From assembly GCA_947579665.1 (NCBI GenBank), contig CANPUZ010000061.1, forward strand, positions 248,001-312,000: DNA of 64,000 nt, in the 5' to 3' direction. The translations under genes and the position numbers were made by a program. The notes below the pieces were generated by a model, which saw only the letters and a program-made list of their open reading frames with translations, had not been told where the DNA came from and did no database searches. How positions within the stretch are numbered: the stretch's first letter is position 1; every line of letters begins with the position of its first letter. Shown here one piece after another: positions 58,856-64,000 of this stretch. This DNA comes from Sympetrum striolatum (lineage: Eukaryota > Arthropoda > Insecta > Odonata > Libellulidae).

Positions 58856-59036
58856 ATGGGAACCACCATAACAACTGAAAAACAATTAGTCGAGGTAATT
58901 AAATGTGGAGAAAACCTATTAACTATTGAATGCAAAAAACCGGCAACGGAGGCTGCCGTTTGCACCATCTGCAAAGGTACGAATCCGGCTAGTTACCGCG
59001 GTTTTATTGCTTACAAAAAATTAAAAGAAAGACTTA
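58856..59036 (+). pseudogene. LINE ORF1 (gag-like) zinc-knuckle fragment
   Basis: CKKPATEAAVCTICKGTNPA then SYRGFIAYKKLKER resembles the last knuckle of jockey-type gag proteins (usual form C..C.G.H.ANY.GC..YK.L). The expected histidine and final cysteine are replaced (N and F), so the knuckle is broken. The frame is cut by the MITE at 59038. Sequence after 59652 (DALKIRERTDDLAARIHFFR) may be its continuation. Confidence 0.5.
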
Positions 59037-59037
59037 A

Positions 59038-59651
59038 CCCTTACAGGACCAAGGGAGGGATAAAAAATGTCCACCACTTTTCATTTTCAATATTTTAAGA
59101 ACTTATCGTGTTTTACAGTGTTATAACTTCATTACATTGTCAAATATAGGTGTTTAAAGATATATGTTGATGCATTTTGTACGTTTTTTAAGCAATGTAA
59201 TGAGAGCGGAAATAGGCACAAAATGACCCTCCCTTAACCTGCGACATATTTTTGAACCGAATGGAATCATACATTTTGACAAATAGTATTTAATTAATTT
59301 TAATAATTTAATTTAAGTTTTTTAAATTATACATTCCTTTTGATTTATAAGCATAACTAATGGTGATTTACAGACTTATTTTCCGAATTAGAGCTTTAAA
59401 GCATTGAGAAGAAGCTTTGTCATATCCTCCTCTTTGATGAGTTAAAAAATATAAAAATTTTTATTTTTTTTTCGCAGTAGTACAATTTTTAGCAACAAAA
59501 ATCATTGTAAGAAGTTTTTGTTATCCAAGAAGGCAATTGCTGAAGAGATATTATGTTTCATTATTATTTTATCGGAAAAAACAAAAGTGGACAATTTTTA
59601 ACCCTCCCTTGGACCACGGAGTAATCAGAAAAAAGGTTGGACCTTTAAGGG
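59038..59651. mobile_element. 614-bp piggyBac-type MITE
   Basis: The left end CCCTTACAGGACC follows TTAA (59034-59037). The right end inverted is CCCTTAAAGGTCC, followed outside by TTGA, a decayed TTAA. GGACCAAGGGAGGG and its inverse CCCTCCCTTGGACC lie close to both ends, as a second inverted pair. Ends resemble those of the 33452-36056 element. Confidence 0.75.
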
Positions 59652-60034
59652 TTGACGCACTCAAAATCAGGGAAAGGACCGATGATTTAGCCGCGCGAAT
59701 TCACTTCTTTCGAGCAAGAGAAAAAGCCATCGAGGTCATCCGCTATGCTGCAGTGGCGGGCATCAGAGCGGCCGTGTTAAAAATAGAACGGACAGCGTTG
59801 CCAAATTTCCGATGCGACTCGAGCCTCCTACGGATACATTAGATTCGCGACGGAAAAACCAATCGCAAAAGATAATACCAATGAGATAAAACATCGTTCG
59901 CATAATTCCGTTACTGTAGCGATATTGACGACGACTTTGGTGATCATGACGACGAGTGGAAGAAGATGATGCGGAATTGGATAACTAATATGACTTTATT
60001 AATACCTAACTTAACGAAAACTTCTTTTATTTCC
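59652..60034 (+). other. Possible continuation of the LINE ORF1 fragment
   Basis: Open to 59842 with a charged, helix-forming composition (REKAIEVIRYAAVAGIRAAV). No family is recognised with confidence. Confidence 0.3.
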
Positions 60035-60430
60035 TACAAGCTGAAATGCCCGTTGATTCTCAACAGGAAATCTTAAATTGATAAATACTGTTGTTACAGT
60101 CTTGATCGTAGCACATGCCTCATAATTTCAGGCAGATAGCAAATAGCCAGGCTATAATTATCTACAAACAAATAAACAAAGTAAATAAAGTTTAAATTAA
60201 GTTTACAAAGGCACGCAAATATTCAATCTCATATCCTTTGAATGAACCTTTGTTCAATGAAGTCAAAAATCAATTAAAGATTTTGAAAAAAACTTTTGAA
60301 GATCACATTAGGATAAGAAGCAACACGTTTAAGGAGACATCTTCAGAAATGCACAAATGGATATCGGAAACGATGATTGAACACGACAGAAATATATATC
60401 ACTCTTAAACCACCGATGAGCATTCATTGA
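60035..60430 (+). repeat. Long interspersed repeat, 5' part
   Basis: GCCCGTTGATTCTCAAC hairpin, CTTGATCGTAG, GATCACATTAGGATAAGAAG; matches 48130-48540. In 48 kb the family X part follows after 200 bp, here after 760 bp. Confidence 0.55.
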
Positions 60431-61189
60431 AGAAAGTAAGTGTATTATGGAGCTGACTTGTACCCCAATACTAAAATACGTTACATAAAAATGGAGCACA
60501 TCAAATGACACAAATGCAATCACATTCTTCAAAAGAGACCCAAAGATTAAACACCGATAATAGAAAGAAAATAAATGTATAAGAATTGGAAGCACTTTTC
60601 AAAACCACAATGAATAAGATTTTTTATTCTGCGTATAACAAAGCATAAATTTGCTTTACCTTTTCGATCAAGAAATAGGATGTTGGAGATTTGCTACATC
60701 TTTTCAAATCGCCGTTTACTCCAATACTAATCTGGGAAATCTTTACGATATTAACTAAGTCCATTTTCGTTAATCGCTAAATATTTATCGATGTAAATTG
60801 ATAAGTTGTAATACTCAATGCAGAAGATTATATTAAAAACATACAAAACATGCCAGTTTTTTTTATACTCGTTTAGTTGTTTTGATCGAGAGAAAGCAAT
60901 TTCATCTAACAAACTACTAAAAACCCATTTATCCCACGAAATAGTCAGTAAACAATTAAGTTGATATGAATAAAACTTGGTTGCTATAGACGCTTCCATA
61001 AAATTGAAAATATTTCTTAAATACTGGCATTCGTACGCTCGATTCTTCGCAGTATGTCGTTCATAGCTGCAGTTACTAATATCTCCTTAAATTTCTCCCT
61101 CATCTTATAATTTATCTCTTATTCTTAACATTAATTTGAAGTAGGCATATTTTCTCAATGTGTTCTTTCCAATAAATACATGAGCTGGG

Positions 61190-61482
61190 GAATCAACAAT
61201 CGCCAGCATTGTCAAGGGGGATGGGTTGTTTACGATCTGAAAATGTCGATAAAATATTCACATGCTTTCTCAAAATGTTCGCAATTTCAATTAGTAAACG
61301 ATATTCCGTGGCCAAAATATGAATCCTTATTTTATTCTCCTTCTTTAGGTGCTTGATTCGACCTTCTAGGATCATTATTTCTAATTTAATTTTTAAAAGA
61401 AATGAACCCTGCAACGAAAAAAATAACCTTTACTGGTATTTCTTATGAAAAGGTTTTGACATGCCTGGGTTCGAACCGTGGA
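61190..61482 (+). repeat. Family X repeat, copy 7
   Basis: AATCAACAATCGCC start, GATGGGTTGTTTAC, ATATTCCGTGGCC, and GGGTTCGAACCGTGG at the end. A short direct continuation TTTCAAAGTTTTGCGACTC follows. Confidence 0.6.
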
Positions 61483-63400
61483 CTTAAAGTAAATAAAAAG
61501 TAGCCTTCACTCTGCGCGGGGTCGTCTTTAAATAATTTATAAAATTTCAAAGTTTTGCGACTCTTGGTTCTCGAGTTTTTAGCGAACAAACAAACACACA
61601 CACTCTCTATTTGATATTATAGATGTTCAATGAATAATCAGATTTTAAAAGATTAGCATAACAGTGAAAATCTCTCATACGAAAGGAACTAACTTATAAA
61701 ACACGTTGCTATGACAATGTTAACCAATAAATAAACCACATACGCTCACGAATGATTGTTCGCATAAGATCTTCAATGTTTTGGCACGGTTTCGGTCAAA
61801 ATACAAGTATACCAACACGAATTGTGATTCGTTTTCAAAATCTAACGAGATCATTCCAAATATCGAACTAAAGTTTCATTTATGCTTGCAATTCACTAAG
61901 AAAATGGGAAAACCATGAATTTTTGCGAACATGTTCATTTTTTGGCACTATTTTTGTTAACATTAATGTAAACCTAGTCGAATTCGTACTTGACTTCAAA
62001 TTCGCAATGAGATCTTTAAAAATTGAAAAAAAGGAAAGGGTTAAAGGTACTTTGCACATAAGGGAGTGCACCCAGGTATATCGATTTTTTTCTCATTGTT
62101 GCTTAATATTCGAGAAAACCTAGTCTAATTTGGACTCGTTTTAAGGATTGAACGTAATTTTTCTAATTATCAAACAATATAATAATTTTCTTCATAAATT
62201 TACGAATTAATCGGCTAAAACATGGCAATTATTTGGCAGAAATTTTTATTTTTGTGATTCTATTTTTCTTAAAATTTGAGAAAACCTAGCAGAAATTTAG
62301 ACTTCCTGATGGTATCCTCGATAAATTTCCAAATATTCAAGTAAAAGTTTATTTATTTTAGCAATACAGGATAAAATCTGCAAAAAACAAGGCAAATTGT
62401 CGAGAATTTTCTGTTTTTTCGAACTTTTTCGCTTATACAACGATGAACCTTGGTCAAATTATGAATCCTTTTGAATATCCTTACGAGATATTTCCAAACA
62501 TAGGACAAAAATTTTATATCTTCTAGTAATTTACGAAGAAATTCCGAAACTAGAAAATATTTGATTCTTTTGGCCCACTGTTGCTTGAAACACCAGAAAA
62601 CATAGTCGAATTTGTACTATTTTGGAAGATCTAAACGATATATTTCCAAAATAAGAACAATAACTTCCCTCTTATGTAGCAATTTACGAAGATATCCGCA
62701 AAAACCGGGCATTTATGCGAAGATTTTCAGATTCTTCTTCAGTTTTTGCTTCTAATTCGATTGAAATTAGTCTAATTTGTCCTCGTGTTTTTGGAAATTT
62801 GTCTCAAATTAAATTTATTTCGTATTTCTTCCCATTTTCGGATCCAAAAAGTCTTCATTTTTAATTTACTAATTCTTATTAACGTTGATTTAATAGTCCA
62901 AAATGGAGATTAAATCCATCTTTATGCCTTATCTTTAATGCCTTAGTAGACCTTTTTCTATAAAAATAAATCGCTCCACGACCTTTAAATGTCGTGAACA
63001 AAATCTGGATCATTAAATCGATTACCCGATTCCTAATCACCAATGATCGTCACTGGAGAGTAAAATTGACCGAAATACTCATGTAAAATCCTGATTGTAC
63101 TTGTTCCGACTTTAATTATTAAAGAATTAAATATTGAAGCATTAATTCAATATTAGTGAATTACCCCGCCAAAAATAAGGTAATCACAATTAAATTTATT
63201 TAGTTACAAAAATTCTAATAATTGCGATACGATTACGAAAATATCCCGTGTTTTTTAATAGAAAACCATTAATCATTTGAATCTCCCCTTTAAAATTCAT
63301 TGAGATAGTTTTTCATTATTTTTTATGCACTTACCGAAATGATAGGTAGTTCTTGCTCTGCTAGAAGATGTATATTCAGAATTAATTAAAGAAAAAAAAT
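61483..63400. other. AT-rich intergenic, nothing recognised
   Basis: A loosely repeated vocabulary (ATATTTCCAAA, AATTTACGAAGA, AAAACCTAGTC, CTAATTTGGACTCG) recurs every 150-200 bp from about 61900 to 62830, so this may be an old, strongly diverged tandem repeat. Confidence 0.4.
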
Positions 63401-63409
63401 TAGATAAGG

Positions 63410-63640
63410 CCATGCTGTTCCTGGGTTCGATGCCAGAGCACATTACAATTTCTCACATAAGGAATATATGTGAAACGTATGACGTCTTTTGAGGCAGTTG
63501 CAACAAATATTTATGCTTGAATTTTCTCACATAGTTAGGGATGGTGATCTTCTATTGTGCTGCATAGGAACTATCACTATAAAGACCGGGTTCGATGCCG
63601 GGCGGTAAATATATCTCTCATATAAAACACATAGGGGTAG
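63410..63640 (+). repeat. Family Y repeat, copy 4
   Basis: CTGGGTTCGATGCCAGAGCAC, then CATAAGGAATATATG, GACGTCTTTTGAGGCAGTTG and a second T-arm CCGGGTTCGATGCCGGGC about 175 bp on. Same orientation as the copy at 21-240. Confidence 0.6.
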
Positions 63641-64000
63641 TCTATCATTATTTTTTCATGCACTTATCGTTGAAATTCAACGGGGACAATGCGTTTGATA
63701 GGAGAGACTTCTTCTTTCTTTTGAATTCAAGTGGAGTTCCGAAAGCTTTGAATTGGAAGTGCTTTCCTCTTTCTATTAGTCAAAGCAAATTGTTGGAATT
63801 TTGAATACCGCAGTGAAAGCGTCTTAGTTAAGATACATTCCCTGATACAAATACATAATATATCTACGATTCTTTTCAATTTATCTATATCAATAGGTCG
63901 TTAGTCTCTTATTGATTCGTTGCTCTTGATTCAAAGGATTATGAAATAAATGTCAATAAAATTGATTTATGGAATGAAGAATATCAAATGAGTATCCATG

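Overview
This is nuclear DNA of an animal, most likely an arthropod. Genes are split by GT-AG introns, the background is AT-rich, and most of the window consists of transposable elements: a Tx1-type LINE, several jockey/CR1/RTE-like LINE remnants, piggyBac and Tc1-type elements, Helentron-like elements and tRNA-derived SINEs. No prokaryotic gene structure, CRISPR array or confident functional tRNA/rRNA gene is visible. The species cannot be named from the sequence.

Layout. 1-3.7 kb: interspersed repeats with tRNA-like B boxes, then a Helentron-like element. 3.9-9.0 kb (+): a clean four-exon gene for a 163-residue four-helix MARVEL (CMTM-like) membrane protein, followed by a probable 3' UTR to about 11.4 kb. 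11.9-23.1 kb: a nested mobile island. Two copies of a Helentron-like element face each other tail to tail around a LINE C-terminal fragment and a 2.6-kb satellite (90-bp unit, 1083-bp higher-order unit). The left copy is split by a nearly intact 6.1-kb Tx1-type LINE sitting exactly in the element's TG microsatellite, and also carries a 77-bp Tc1-type MITE. 23-33 kb: LINE and SINE remnants, a fourth Helentron-like copy, and two ribozyme-like hairpins. 33.45-36.06 kb: a decayed piggyBac element with TTAA-flanked ends. 38.7 kb: a stray Neuralized-repeat exon on the + strand. 39.8-40.3 kb: a MITE.

40.8-53.7 kb (-): the most interesting host locus. Exons for a p62/sequestosome-type PB1 domain and ZZ finger lie upstream of four exons that make one complete Neuralized homology repeat (NHR) with its own stop codon. 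Every junction is phase-compatible, so the locus can encode a PB1-ZZ-NHR protein (413 aa) instead of the usual p62 with LIR and UBA. The PB1 exon pair is duplicated. The downstream copy lost the 2.1-kb interval carrying the ZZ exon and can encode a PB1-NHR protein (282 aa).

53.9-64 kb: a graveyard of LINE fragments, a piggyBac-type MITE inserted in a gag-like ORF, and more copies of the repeats seen at the left edge. The host genes have no obvious functional link to each other; the shared theme is repeated insertion into pre-existing repeats.
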